From Isoetes taiwanensis (lineage: Eukaryota; Streptophyta; Lycopodiopsida; Isoetales; Isoetaceae), in NCBI GenBank assembly GCA_021234155.1, contig JAJEKV010000027.1, forward strand, positions 8,358,873 to 8,422,872: a stretch of DNA of 64,000 nt. Direction: 5' to 3'. The translations under genes and the position numbers were made by a program. Under the pieces are notes generated by a model. It was not told the origin of the DNA. It worked only from the letters and a program-made list of their open reading frames with translations, and searched no databases. Position 1 is the first letter of the stretch. Every line of letters begins with the position of its first letter. Shown piece by piece: positions 36,638 to 47,728 of the stretch.

Positions 36638-37180
36638 ATGTCTCAAATTGAGCGGGAATTTGATTTAGCCGCATCCTTTACAAATAGTTTGCTTCTTAAG
36701 GAGGATGATGCTTGGTGTTTAATCGGCAGCACTACTGATCTTGATAAGGGGAAGGCCGCAGTGGAAGAACGCCTTGACACTGGTCTTACTTGCTACAAGG
36801 TAGCCATGACTAGAACAGAAGGCGCTGTTGGTTCAAAGCCTACAAAGGCAGACATTGTTGGTATGCTTAGAGACAGGGGAATCAATGTTGGATATTTAGG
36901 CAAAAATGATGCAGCATCCACAAAGAAATCTGTGCTTGAAACTATGGCAAAGGATGCTGGGATAGATATATATGCTGTCAAGAAGGCAACTATGGGAAAA
37001 CGTCCAGGCTCTAGTTTAGAAGCCTGCCTCATAGCTGTTGGAGGAAAAACCGCCAAATCTAGTATTCCTGAAGCTAGAAGCAGTGTACTGATCGCAAATG
37101 CTGATGATGACCTTCTGGATGATGATATCGTGCCTCTAAATCAGGTTCTTGGACGTTATTGCTTTGATTTTGCTATATAA
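36638..37180 (+). CDS. RT-element ORF1, 180 aa, unknown function
   Basis: Opens at ATG 36638 (MSQIEREFDLAASF). Composition is soluble and helical, with TKADIVGMLRDRGINVGYLG in the middle, a Lys-rich block (AVKKATMGKRPG) and an acidic stretch NADDDLLDDDIVPLNQ near the end. The frame after LNQ is short; CAG|GTTCTT there could be a splice donor. A good acceptor (GGTTGGATTGCAG, ending 37621) would add VTGILSTSFQVTKDMKR, and in units 2 and 3, which lack a GC present in unit 1, the reading continues into a Cys-rich SKQCLKCKEKWFC. So the true product may be spliced. No family recognised; by position it could be an RNA- or DNA-binding accessory. Confidence 0.6.
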   Translation: MSQIEREFDLAASFTNSLLLKEDDAWCLIGSTTDLDKGKAAVEERLDTGLTCYKVAMTRTEGAVGSKPTKADIVGMLRDRGINVGYLGKNDAASTKKSVLETMAKDAGIDIYAVKKATMGKRPGSSLEACLIAVGGKTAKSSIPEARSSVLIANADDDLLDDDIVPLNQVLGRYCFDFAI

Positions 37181-38889
37181 TTAGATCATGAACTGAAAAA
37201 CAAATGGGGGGCTTTAGAACATGCAGTATATGCATCTCATGTCTGATAACTTGTCTTGTTGCAATAACTAAATTGATTATTAGACTTCATCCATGTCTTT
37301 AATGTTTATTGCACAAGGATGAACGACAAACAAGCACAGGAAGTATCTCTTACCATTAGTTTACACAAATAAGCTGTCTAAAGCATTTTTCTCCTTTACT
37401 TTGTTATTCTGCTGAACAAACTTAATGAAAGGCATAATATGGCTGTGTTGTCCTACAGAAAGGTTTTTTCTGCTGCTAAAAGATAGTATTATTATGGTTG
37501 TTACTTTGTGAACGTTTGCTTAATGGTTGAAGGGCCTTATGGCCATAAGATTCTTTTGCTTACCTGTCAATCTCTTTCTCTATTACCCAGTCATGGCTAA
37601 TATTTGATCGGTTGGATTGCAGGTAACCGGAATCTTATCTACCTCTTTTCAAGTTACAAAAGATATGAAGCGCGCTCTAAGCAGTGTCTAAAATGCAAGG
37701 AGAAATGGTTCTGCAATGTTTTAACAATCAGGCATAGTATTTAATTGCAGCACTTTGGTATAGGCTGTAAGATATTCAGTGCAGGCCTCTTTACAAAGTT
37801 TAAATATAGAACATGTAAGATCAGCAGGCATCAGGCTGAGTTGGGTGAGGAAGCTTTCCTATCCATGCCCAAATAGCTTATGCTTTCTTCTTCCTTGACA
37901 ATATGTGGTAACACTGACTCTGCTTCATCTTTTAAGTTCTAAAAGGGGTATTTTTCAGACTTATAAAGGTATGCCATATCTAACCGTAAAGGCAGCCTGG
38001 CTTTTTTACTGTTATCAGCGATTATATAATGAGGAAAAATATTTTTGAAAGTCGTTTTTGTGAAGTTGAAATGACCAAGCACATAGTTTATTACATGCTG
38101 TTAGATGCATTAAAATAAAAGGTCTAGTCTATTAAGAAAAGATCACTGTTATTAAAACATGCTAGTTTTGACCTGCATGATAAATATTGTCTTACTATGT
38201 AGAAATCAAGTTGTGCTGTCTATACGGTTTAAATGTCAATATCTCAAGTTTGTCTTAATCAAACTGCATTGGTGCACTATATCAGCATGAAGATAGCTTC
38301 ACTGTTGTGATGAGGCTAGATTGATAAAACATAAAGCTTTCTTTTGCAAAATGTGGGCACCAAGTTGTACTTCTGGTATGCTCTTGGTATGATAATGATC
38401 TTGAGGATAAAAGTACTGCTCATAAGACTCTCTTATATAAAAACAGAACCGATAAGTCTTACATGGTCTGGTTTATCCTGGCTTGTAAGATGTCTGTGCT
38501 TTGACTGTGTGACTTGGCATAGGCTGGTATATATTCTGCGCCTTCGGGGTACTGGTTTAACCAGTATGGGGCTTATGAGTAGTACTTCTCCCTGGATCTT
38601 TCTAGGTTTATTCTCTATTTAGCATTAATATGCTTTGTATCTATCCAGATCTCTTGCACTGTACTCACAAGTTCTATATGCTACAAAACTTTAGGAAGGA
38701 GCTGTCCATGTATATGGTATAAGAGGAGAAGCCAGCAGCAGTGCTACTCTGCAACCTGTTTTAAATTTCTGGAGCGGGGAGCTCCTGGCATATGGTTATG
38801 GCTCCATAAACAGGCCAGCGCCAAATCGGGCAGTGCAGACCATACTAGCATGTATACTTAATACAGAACTACACCAACATATCATCAAA
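37181..38889. other. Non-coding stretch between ORF1 and ORF2 of unit 1
   Basis: No long ORF. It may be an intron or an internal promoter region for ORF2. Unit 3 ends within this stretch, at GGCTGGTATATAT (position 38530 of unit 1). Confidence 0.45.
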
Positions 38890-40323
38890 ATGGAGAATGT
38901 GATCGCAAGTAATGATAACTCAGCAATAGTACACATGGGAATGAGTAACTTCCTGTTACTTGTGGCCAGCTTTACAAAGGCTGATTATGACATTGATACT
39001 TGTAAAGGACTCATTGAAAACAGGTATGCCCGACTGCCTATGATGCAATACAACTATACTGAAAGAGAGGCAACAAATTTGAGGGTGTTTGTTAAGGCTC
39101 TGACGGCTCTAGAAAAAGCTAATGGGGTGAAGTTTACATTCCCTAACAACAACAGTAGAAGAACCAGGGCTAGAGTTGCTGCTACACAAGTAAAAGTTGT
39201 TCCCAATGCAATGACCAGCAACTGCCTGTTTAGCGTCAGTATGTTACCAGAAGAGTATAAGTCTGCATTTGTTGCCTCTGACAGTAATGATGACAATATT
39301 GATAAAACTGAGGCTGAGGAGGACAGACCTCCTATTGCCATGTTGAACTTCTTCAACTGTGGCAGATTTCCGATCATGACTCAAAGAGAGGTTGAGTCCC
39401 ATGCTGCACAATTCAAACAAGCTATCTGGAAAAGCAAAAACTTAGGTGTAGTAGCACCTATTAGCCTTGAGGCATGGAAGAAACTTGCAGGCATCAGTGA
39501 TGAAATGGTCAAGGAGGCATTTAAAGATGTTGATAATGCTATCAGGACTGTAGACAAAATGGAAGTATCTCTACCCTTTACAGCAAACTGCTTGGGGCTG
39601 GAATGCAGTAACTGCAAGACCATATTTATAGGACAAAAAAGTCACCAAGCTAGGGTTGAGGAAAGGCGTCATGACTTCTACATCAAAAAAATGTGGCGGA
39701 CCTTCTGCCCTTTTATAAAATGTGCATGTGGAAAGGCAGCAAAGGAAAGTGGTAACTGCCCAGACACCATTATTTGGCTCGATCATGCTATCTGGTTTTT
39801 AATGAATAACTTGGAAAAGGCATGGCCAAACTATCCTACTATGGTCAGATTTGGGCTCTTCTGCTCGGTTTTGTCTACAAGACCTCTACAAAATGCTGTT
39901 ATTGCACTGATAGGATATCTCAGGGTTAGGGATATTCTTATGAAGATGGCTGTTATGTACTCTGATGATCCCAATGCCGATCTGAACAGGGAGTTTGGGA
40001 ACACAAAATTGACAGATATTCTTGAGAAGACGGTAAAACCCATAAAGTTTCTTATTGGCAAACAGGAGGCTAACATTAGCAGCCCTAATGAAGGTAGTAG
40101 AAAGAGAGGCAGTGAGCCTGACAGCCCGGATGGTTCTATAATCATGCCACCCAAGTTGTACAAACGACCTGAATCTGTCAACTCCATTGTTTATGATAGT
40201 TGCAGCAAGGAAATAATTAACATCGAAGATACAAGTGCTACCGAAGGCTCTGTAACTAAGGCATACAGTGTAACAAGCCGCTCCTTTGACGTCTCCATCT
40301 GTGACTTTGAGGAGGTGCACTAA
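38890..40323 (+). CDS. RT-element ORF2, 477 aa, unknown function
   Basis: The first ATG in the open frame is at 38890 (MENVIASNDNSAIVHMGMSN); the frame is open 57 bp further upstream, so an upstream exon cannot be excluded. Seen: an N-terminal helical region, a basic NNNSRRTRARVAATQVK segment, an acidic DDNIDKTEAEEDRPP stretch, then a cysteine-containing core LECSNCK ... FCPFIKCACG ... SGNC, which could bind zinc (CxxC, CxC and single C), a hydrophobic LDHAIWFLMNN region, and a disordered Ser/Pro/Lys-rich tail with GSRKRGSEPDSPDGS. It resembles a Gag- or ORF1p-like nucleic-acid-binding protein only in general style. No family recognised. Confidence 0.65.
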   Translation: MENVIASNDNSAIVHMGMSNFLLLVASFTKADYDIDTCKGLIENRYARLPMMQYNYTEREATNLRVFVKALTALEKANGVKFTFPNNNSRRTRARVAATQVKVVPNAMTSNCLFSVSMLPEEYKSAFVASDSNDDNIDKTEAEEDRPPIAMLNFFNCGRFPIMTQREVESHAAQFKQAIWKSKNLGVVAPISLEAWKKLAGISDEMVKEAFKDVDNAIRTVDKMEVSLPFTANCLGLECSNCKTIFIGQKSHQARVEERRHDFYIKKMWRTFCPFIKCACGKAAKESGNCPDTIIWLDHAIWFLMNNLEKAWPNYPTMVRFGLFCSVLSTRPLQNAVIALIGYLRVRDILMKMAVMYSDDPNADLNREFGNTKLTDILEKTVKPIKFLIGKQEANISSPNEGSRKRGSEPDSPDGSIIMPPKLYKRPESVNSIVYDSCSKEIINIEDTSATEGSVTKAYSVTSRSFDVSICDFEEVH

Positions 40324-40616
40324 AAAGGTGTGTTTTAACTCTTATGCTCTGTTTACTTGTACTGCAAAGGTTAACTTTACGAATGATGCTTTTCCATGTT
40401 TGCTAAGATTGAGATTCTGGTATAGCAACTGTGTAAACATTTTTATAAAGTCTGGATTGCATGTCTATTTTTTTTAGAAAAAGTTTTTTAAAGGGGGTTA
40501 CACGGGTTTAAAAGGAACCCAACACAATGAATCAATGCCTACAATGGCATTACATTACATGATGTTCTTGAGCATTGATATGAATGCTCTGAATATTACA
40601 GATCAAGACTAGAACT

Positions 40617-42686
40617 ATGGTTCTTAACGATGATGGTAACTGGGTTATCACCCTAAAAAAGGACATGCAGAAAAGGAAGTATATCCACTTCAATTATTTC
40701 TCAAGACTTGTTAGTAGAATGAAGATTGGCAGTTTTTTCAAAGAGCAGCTTGAGAAATCCTTTGGGGAACAAGGCCTTAGCATATATGATAATTCTATTT
40801 TTGGTTGGAAATATGTCAAAAATCTCAAGACCATGTTTTATAGACCCAGAAAAATATTCTCACAAAGTGACCAAGTAAAATGCCCATGTAGCAATCCCAC
40901 TTTACAAGGCTTTGTTGATAGCAGTATAGGACATATCAGAACCACTGATATTAACATTGTTCACCATGAGGCTTTAAGAAATTGGTTTGGCATGGGACTT
41001 AATCATATCCCTGACTATCCCTTTACGCTACAACAGTTCAAAAGGGAAATGAGAATCACAATTGAGCAGTTCTTCAAGATGCACCAGTTTAGTTTTCAAA
41101 AGGAGGACAAGGAAAGGATTGAATGCTGCAAGAAGGCTATTCTAAAAATGGCCAAACAAGAGGCTAAATCTTTGATTGACAGTAATAAATACCATCAGCA
41201 CAAGTTTCTGATTAATGACAAGGATGTAATTAAGAACATTGAGTGGCTTAGGGAAAACTTTTATATATCTGGTATAGACAAAGCAGGGAATAATGCTTCA
41301 TTCATATGCCCATTACACATCAGAAATGAGGCTTACATTAGGCTTAACAGCCCTGATTTCGCCAAAATAACTACCAGTTCTGGGAATATCACCAAACAAA
41401 TTGAAATCGACATTAAGGGGTTAGTTAACGGCATTCCCATTGACAGCTTGGAGTTACCTTATCTGTTAGGGATTTTTAAAGCCCACAAGAGGGAATATAG
41501 ATGGATAACGAACGCCCACAACACCATCTTTTCAAGTATTGCATCATTAACAGCCGCAGGACTTAACACTGTCCTGGAGCTATGGCCAAGAATTTGTCAT
41601 GAAAAGTGTGCAATGTTTAACATGTTCAGCCGGCACAAGATCAAGGCGTCTTGGGTTATAAATTCTATTTATGATCTTGTGTGTAATCTGCCAAGTAAGA
41701 TTGACAATGTGTTCGTCTGTGACATCACAAAATGCTTTGAGAATATTCCATTGGAGGGAAACCATGGCATAGGGGTGATAATACAAGAGATATGTGAGCA
41801 TGCTTGGCGAAGTCAAAAAGCACTATGCAGCAGCTACAAACTCTGGTACAGCTTTAGCACCAAAGATACGGCTGAAGTTAAGTGGAAGAAAAATGCACCC
41901 AAGGGAAATAAATGGTCTCTCTTGAGCCAAGAACTCTTTTGCAGAATTAATTTATGGCTGCTTAATAACTGCTTCCTCAACATGAGTGAGGGGATATGGA
42001 AACAAGTTAAAGGAATACCCATGGGTTTCCCGTGCAGCCCGGCCTGGTGCAACTTATACCTAGCCATGTTTGAGCTCAAATTTATTCTTAACCTTGCAAG
42101 AAAGGGTAAAATGCATGAGGCTTCATCTTTCAGGGACACGCATAGATATATTGATGATCTCATTGGTATAAACAGCTACATGATCAGGGAATATCTTGGC
42201 TTGGTTAATGGTGTGGTGACAACTGAGATCATTTATGACCTTGGTATTCTGAAGATAAAGGATGAAACGGAGTACTGGCCAGATGCTGATGATGGCATTT
42301 GTGTAGGCAAAAAGGTTCATTTTCTGAACATGACAATAGAAGTTCTTAATAGATACCAAGGGAGATATTGCACTTACAGATATGATAAGCGTGATAAGTT
42401 GCCATTTACTGCCACCAAGTTCATTCACTCTAAAGGATGCAGGCCTTACTTAATGGCATGCAATGTGGTCATGTCTCAGGTGGTGCCTTACATGTATGTG
42501 CATAGTAATCCTATTCTGGCAGCGTATGACCTGAACGAGCTGGTTGAAATATTTACAAGTAAGGGATTCAAAGCAAAAGATGTTTGGAAGTCAGTATACA
42601 AGGTCATGACTGATATTGATTTCCCCGGGCTGCAATACGACATCACAGTTTTAAGACACGAGCTCATGAAGTACAGGTATGCCTAA
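40617..42686 (+). CDS. RT-element ORF3: Penelope-like reverse transcriptase, 689 aa
   Basis: Intact frame from ATG 40617. Seen in order: an N-terminal region of 85 aa without known domain; CxC motif KCPCS (Cys89, Cys91) followed by GHIRTTDINIV (105-115); a helical region 140-260; fingers block LGIFKAHKREYRWITNAH (284-301); motif A VFVCDITKCFENIP (Asp369); motif B KGIPMGFPCSPAWCNLYL (465-482); motif C RYIDDL (510-515, Asp513 and Asp514); then VHFLNMTIEV and YRYDKRDKLPF (palm/thumb), ending 689. A CxC followed by GHxxTxDxNIV before the RT is the linker described for N-terminal-endonuclease Penelope-like elements (Naiad, Chlamys). The segment between motifs A and B is long (about 85 aa). All RT catalytic aspartates are present. 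GIY-YIG residues are not found in ORF1, ORF2 or ORF3. The RT call is firm; the subgroup is inferred from motifs. Confidence 0.88.
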   Translation: MVLNDDGNWVITLKKDMQKRKYIHFNYFSRLVSRMKIGSFFKEQLEKSFGEQGLSIYDNSIFGWKYVKNLKTMFYRPRKIFSQSDQVKCPCSNPTLQGFVDSSIGHIRTTDINIVHHEALRNWFGMGLNHIPDYPFTLQQFKREMRITIEQFFKMHQFSFQKEDKERIECCKKAILKMAKQEAKSLIDSNKYHQHKFLINDKDVIKNIEWLRENFYISGIDKAGNNASFICPLHIRNEAYIRLNSPDFAKITTSSGNITKQIEIDIKGLVNGIPIDSLELPYLLGIFKAHKREYRWITNAHNTIFSSIASLTAAGLNTVLELWPRICHEKCAMFNMFSRHKIKASWVINSIYDLVCNLPSKIDNVFVCDITKCFENIPLEGNHGIGVIIQEICEHAWRSQKALCSSYKLWYSFSTKDTAEVKWKKNAPKGNKWSLLSQELFCRINLWLLNNCFLNMSEGIWKQVKGIPMGFPCSPAWCNLYLAMFELKFILNLARKGKMHEASSFRDTHRYIDDLIGINSYMIREYLGLVNGVVTTEIIYDLGILKIKDETEYWPDADDGICVGKKVHFLNMTIEVLNRYQGRYCTYRYDKRDKLPFTATKFIHSKGCRPYLMACNVVMSQVVPYMYVHSNPILAAYDLNELVEIFTSKGFKAKDVWKSVYKVMTDIDFPGLQYDITVLRHELMKYRYA

Positions 42687-42741
42687 ACAGTTTTACAGTT
42701 TGTCACATTCTAATAAATAGATCTTGGAACATAGGTAGTGT

Positions 42742-42771
42742 GATGGGTCCCTATGTATATAGGGACCCATC
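42742..42771. other. Perfect 3'-terminal hairpin of unit 1
   Basis: GATGGGTCCCTAT, loop GTAT, ATAGGGACCCATC: 13-bp stem, 4-base loop, 56 bp after the ORF3 stop. The same hairpin recurs in unit 2 at 49854-49883. It may shape the RNA 3' end or serve as an RT recognition structure (inference). Confidence 0.85.
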
Positions 42772-43747
42772 CGTATCCCTATATACATGCATGTGGGACC
42801 CTTCCTCACTTCCCGGGAGGAGGCAGGCTAAAATTTATACATATATAAATATAAATATATAAATATATATTCAAAGGTTTGCTTTGGCATCCATTAGTAT
42901 GTACTGTTTACATTCCTTTTATAGTCTTATTTAGACTTGTTTGTTATCATATGACCACTCGCATAGGTTAACTATGGGTGGAATTACCTACTTAATGGGC
43001 ACAAGCTGGGGGATAACAATAAATATGGTGAAAGGAAAAATCAAGGTGTAGAGGTAAATGTTGAAATGGCCCCTTTGAGGTCCAAAAGGGGACTCGGTGA
43101 CATGGGCCAATAACTGTAGCACATAGCAGAAAGATTTTACATGTTGGCATCTAGATGTTCCTAGACTAGGACCCTAACGCCTAAGTGGAAATGCTGGACA
43201 TTATTTTACCTTTGAAATGTCATGTTTACATGGGCTGTGCTCCCGTAGAATTGGCTCTTAGGCACATATATTGGAAAAAGTTTGCTATCCATGATGCGTG
43301 AAATTTTTCTACATGCATATTAATGTAATGGTTATCATTAGCCTTGAAACTGATATTCATTAGTCTACACCAATAGTATGATATGAACGGACGGTCAAAG
43401 GTAACGTACAAACCTATGGGGGGAGGTAAAATATTTTTTCGGTGCATTTACTGCTTATACGGTACACTGAATATACTCTGTATCTACACACGTATCTTAC
43501 CTTACCCTAAACCCTATTGAACGGGACACTTCACTAGAATACACATTAGGGTTCATAGGAGCTCGACGTTTCGCCGCCATGGAGATGCAGAGAATCCAGA
43601 CCAGCAGGAGGTACCGGCCAGAATTTACAATAATGTGGTATGTGGCAATGGTATACCCTGGTACGTCCACGATTTCTCAATATCTTTTAGCAGATATGCA
43701 TAGCTGGTTAAAGCACTTGCAGTTGGGATATCAAAGGCAATAAGCAA

Positions 43748-44300
43748 CATGTCTCAAATTGAGCGGGAATTTGATTTAGCCGCATCCTTTACAAATAGTT
43801 TGCTTCTTAAGGAGGATGATGCTTGGTGTTTAATCGGCAGAAAGACTACCCGATCTTGATAAGGGGAAGGTCAAGCGATGGAAGAACGCCTTGACACTGG
43901 TCTTACTTGCTACAAGGTAGCCATGACTAGAAAAGAAGGCGCTGTTGGTTCAAAGCCTACAAAGGCAGACATTGTTGGTATGCTTAGAGACAGGGGAATC
44001 AATGTTGGATATTTAGGCAAAAATGATGCAGCATCCACAAAGAAATCTGTGCTTGAAACTATGGCAAAGGATGCTGGGATAGATATATATGCTGTCAAGA
44101 AGGCAACTATGGGAAAACGTCCAGGCTCTAGTTTAGAAGCCTGCCTCATAGCCTGTTGGAGGAAAACCGCCAAATCTAGTATTCCTGAAGCTAGAAGCAG
44201 TGTACTACTGATCGCAAATGCTGATGATGACCTTCTGGATGATGATATCGTGCCTCTAAATCAGGTTCTTGGACGTTATTGCTTTGATTTTGCTATATAA
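43748..44300 (+). pseudogene. ORF1 of unit 2, frameshifted as assembled
   Basis: Starts like ORF1 of unit 1 (MSQIEREFDL at 43748), loses frame around 43842-43880 where GGCAGCACTACTGATC of unit 1 reads GGCAGAAAGACTACCCGATC, and continues in frame from MEERLDTGL (43878) with further indels near 44150-44205. May be a sequence error rather than true decay. Confidence 0.65.
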
Positions 44301-46001
44301 TTAGATCATGAACTGAAAAACAAATGGGGGGCTTTAGAACATGCAGTATATGCATCTCATGTCTGATAACTTGTCTTGTTGCAATAACTAAATTGATTAT
44401 TAGACTTCATCCATGTCTTTAATGTTTATTGCACAAGGATGAACGACAAACAAGCACAGGAAGTATCTCTTACCATTAGTTTACACAAATAAGCTGTCTA
44501 AAGCATTTTTCTCCTTTACTTTGTTATTCTGCTGAACAAACTTAATGAAAGGCATAATATGGCTGTGTTGTCCTACAGAAAGGTTTTTTCTGCTGCTAAA
44601 AGATAGTATTATTATGGTTGTTACTTTGTGAACGTTTGCTTAATGGTTGAAGGGCCTTATGGCCATAAGATTCTTTTGCTTACCTGTCAATCTCTTTCTC
44701 TATTACCCAGTCATGGCTAATATTTGATCGGTTGGATTGCAGGTAACCGGAATCTTATCTACCTCTTTTCAAGTTACAAAAGATATGAAGCGCTCTAAGC
44801 AGTGTCTAAAATGCAAGGAGAAATGGTTCTGCAATGTTTTAACAATCAGGCATAGTATTTAATTGCAGCACTTTGGTATAGGCTGTAAGATATTCAGTGC
44901 AGGCCTCTTTACAAAGTTTAAATATAGAACATGTAAGATCAGCAGGCATCAGGCTGAGTTGGGTGAGGAAGCTTTCCTATCCATGCCCAAATAGCTTATG
45001 CTTTCTTCTTCCTTGACAATATGTGGTAACACTGACTCTGCTTCATCTTTTAAGTTCTAAAAGGGGTATTTTTCAGACTTATAAAGGTATGCCATATCTA
45101 ACCGTAAAGGCAGCCTGGCTTTTTTACTGTTATCAGCGATTATATAATGAGGAAAAATATTTTTGAAAGTCGTTTTTGTGAAGTTGAAATGACCAAGCAC
45201 ATAGTTTATTACATGCTGTTAGATGCATTAAAATAAAAGGTCTAGTCTATTAAGAAAAGATCACTGTTATTAAAACATGCTAGTTTTGACCTGCATGATA
45301 AATATTGTCTTACTATGTAGAAATCAAGTTGTGCTGTCTATACGGTTTAAATGTCAATATCTCAAGTTTGTCTTAATCAAACTGCATTGGTGCACTATAT
45401 CAGCATGAAGATAGCTTCACTGTTGTGATGAGGCTAGATTGATAAAACATAAAGCTTTCTTTTGCAAAATGTGGGCACCAAGTTGTACTTCTGGTATGCT
45501 CTTGGTATGATAATGATCTTGAGGATAAAAGTACTGCTCATAAGACTCTCTTATATAAAAACAGAACCGATAAGTCTTACATGGTCTGGTTTATCCTGGC
45601 TTGTAAGATGTCTGTGCTTTGACTGTGTGACTTGGCATAGGCTGGTATATATTCTCAAGGCCGGGTAATCGGGTTTAACCAGTATGGGGCTTATGAGTAG
45701 TACTTCTCCCTGGATCTTTCTAGGTTTATTCTCTATTTAGCATTAATATGCTTTGTATCTATCCAGATCTCTTGCACTCTACTCACAAGTTCTATATGCT
45801 ACAAAACTTTAGGAAGGAGCTGTCCATGTATATGGTATAAGAGGAGAAGCCAGCAGCAGTGCTACTCTGCAACCTGTTTTAAATTTCTGGAGCGGGGAGC
45901 TCCTGGCATATGGTTATGGCTCCATAAACAAAGCCAAATCGGGGCGGTCTGCACCATACTAGCATGTATACTTAATACAGAACTACACCAACATATCATC
46001 A

Positions 46002-47450
46002 AAATGGAGAATGTGATCGCAAGTAATGATAACTCAAAGAATAGTACACATGGGAATGAGTAACTTCCTCATTATTTGTGGCCAGCTTTACAAAGGCTGA
46101 TTATGACATTGATACTTGTAAAGGACTCATTGAAAACAGATATGCCCGACTGCCTATGATGCAATACAACTATACTGAAAGAGAGGCAACAAATTTGAGG
46201 GTGTTTGTTAAGGCTCTGACGGCTCTAGAAAAAGCTAATGGGGTGAAGTTTACATTCCCTAACAACAACAGTAGAAGAACCAGGGCTAGAGTTGCTGCTA
46301 CACAAGTAAAAGTTGTTCCCAATGCAATGACCAGCAACTGCCTGTTTAGCGTCAGTATGTTACCAGAAGAGTATAAGTCTGCATTTGTTGCCTCTGACAG
46401 TAATGATGACAATATTGATAAAACTCGAGGTCGAGGAGGACAGACCTCCTATTGCCATGTTGAACTTCTTCAACCGCGTGGCGATTTCGATCATGACTCA
46501 AAGAGAGGTTGAGTCCCATGCTGCACAATTCAAACAAGCTATCTGGAAAAGCAAAAACTTAGGTGTAGTAGCACCTATTAGCCTTGAGGCATGGAAGAAA
46601 CTTGCAGGCATCAGTGATGAAATGGTCAAGGAGGCATTTAAAGATGTTGATAATGCTATCAGGACTGTAGACAAAATGGAAGTATCTCTACCCTTTACAA
46701 AGAAATTGGGGCTGGAATCAATGCTCGCAAGACCATATTTATAGGACAAAAAAGTCACCAAGCTAGGGTTGAGGAAAGGCGTCATGACTTCTACATCAAA
46801 AAAATGTGGCGGACCTTCTGCCCTTTTATAAAATGTGCATGTGGAAAGGCAGCAAAGGAAAGTGGTAACTGCCCAGACACCATTATTTGGCTCGATCATG
46901 CTATCTGGTTTTTAATGAATAACTTGGAAAAGGCATGGCCAAACTATCCTACTATGGTCAGATTTGGGCTCTTCTGCTCTGTTTTGTCTACAAGACCTCT
47001 ACAAAATGCTGTTATTGCACTGATAGGATATCTCAGGGTTAGGGATATTCTTATGAAGATGGCTGTTATGTACTCTGATGATCCCAATGCCGATCTGAAC
47101 AGGGAGTTTGGGAACACAAAATTGACAGATATTCTTGAGAAGACGGTAAAACCCATAAAGTTTCTTATTGGCAAACAGGAGGCTAACATTAGCAGCCCTA
47201 ATGAAGGTAGTAGAAAGAGAGGCAGTGAGCCTGACAGCCCGGATGGTTCTATAATCATGCCACCCAAGTTGTACAAACGACCTGAATCTGTCAACTCCAT
47301 TGTTTATGATAGTTGCAAAGAAGGAAATAATTAACATCGAAGATACAAGTGCTACCGGGCTCAGAAACTAAGGCATACAAATGTAACAAGCCGCCCCTTT
47401 GACGCTCCATCCGTGACTTTGAGGAGGTGCACTAAAAAGGTGTGTTTTAA
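46002..47450 (+). pseudogene. ORF2 of unit 2, several frameshifts as assembled
   Basis: Segments collinear with ORF2 of unit 1 at 46078-46512, 46385-46744 and 46804-47334 lie in different frames; the joins fall in the CAG/CTG-centred difference clusters. The Cys core survives in the last segment. Confidence 0.65.
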
Positions 47451-47728
47451 CTCTTATGCTCTGTTTACTTGTACTGCAAAGGTTAACTTTACGAATGATG
47501 CTTTTCCATGTTTGCTAAGATTGAGATTCTGGTATAGCAACTGTGTAAACATTTTTATAAAGTCTGGATTGCATGTCTATTTTTTTTAGAAAAAGTTTTT
47601 TAAAGGGGGTTACACGGGTTTAAAAGGAACCCAACACAATGAATCAATGCCTACAATGGCATTACATTACATGATGTTCTTGAGCATTGATATGAATGCT
47701 CTGAATATTACAGATCAAGACTAGAACT

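Larger units (their letters stand above)
35730..42840 (+). mobile_element. Penelope-like RT element, unit 1 (complete, 7.11 kb)
   Basis: First of two full units in direct tandem; the period is 7111-7112 bp, measured from CAAAGGTTTGC at 35761, 42872 and 49984. Layout: about 0.9 kb 5' region, ORF1 (36638-37180), 1.7 kb without long ORFs, ORF2 (38890-40323), a 293-bp gap, ORF3 with reverse transcriptase (40617-42686), then a 3' region with a perfect 13-bp-stem hairpin. No LTRs, no poly(A) tail and no primer-binding site are seen. Tandem head-to-tail copies, insertion at a (TA)n microsatellite and the RT signatures of ORF3 all fit Penelope-like elements. The absence of a recognisable GIY-YIG endonuclease and the two extra ORFs do not fit described members. 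Confidence 0.75.

Noticed and set aside
36900-37000. GIY-YIG endonuclease in ORF1 (GYLGKNDAASTKKSV)
   Set aside because: The GYLG string lacks the paired GIY and YIG spacing and the catalytic Arg and Glu that follow.
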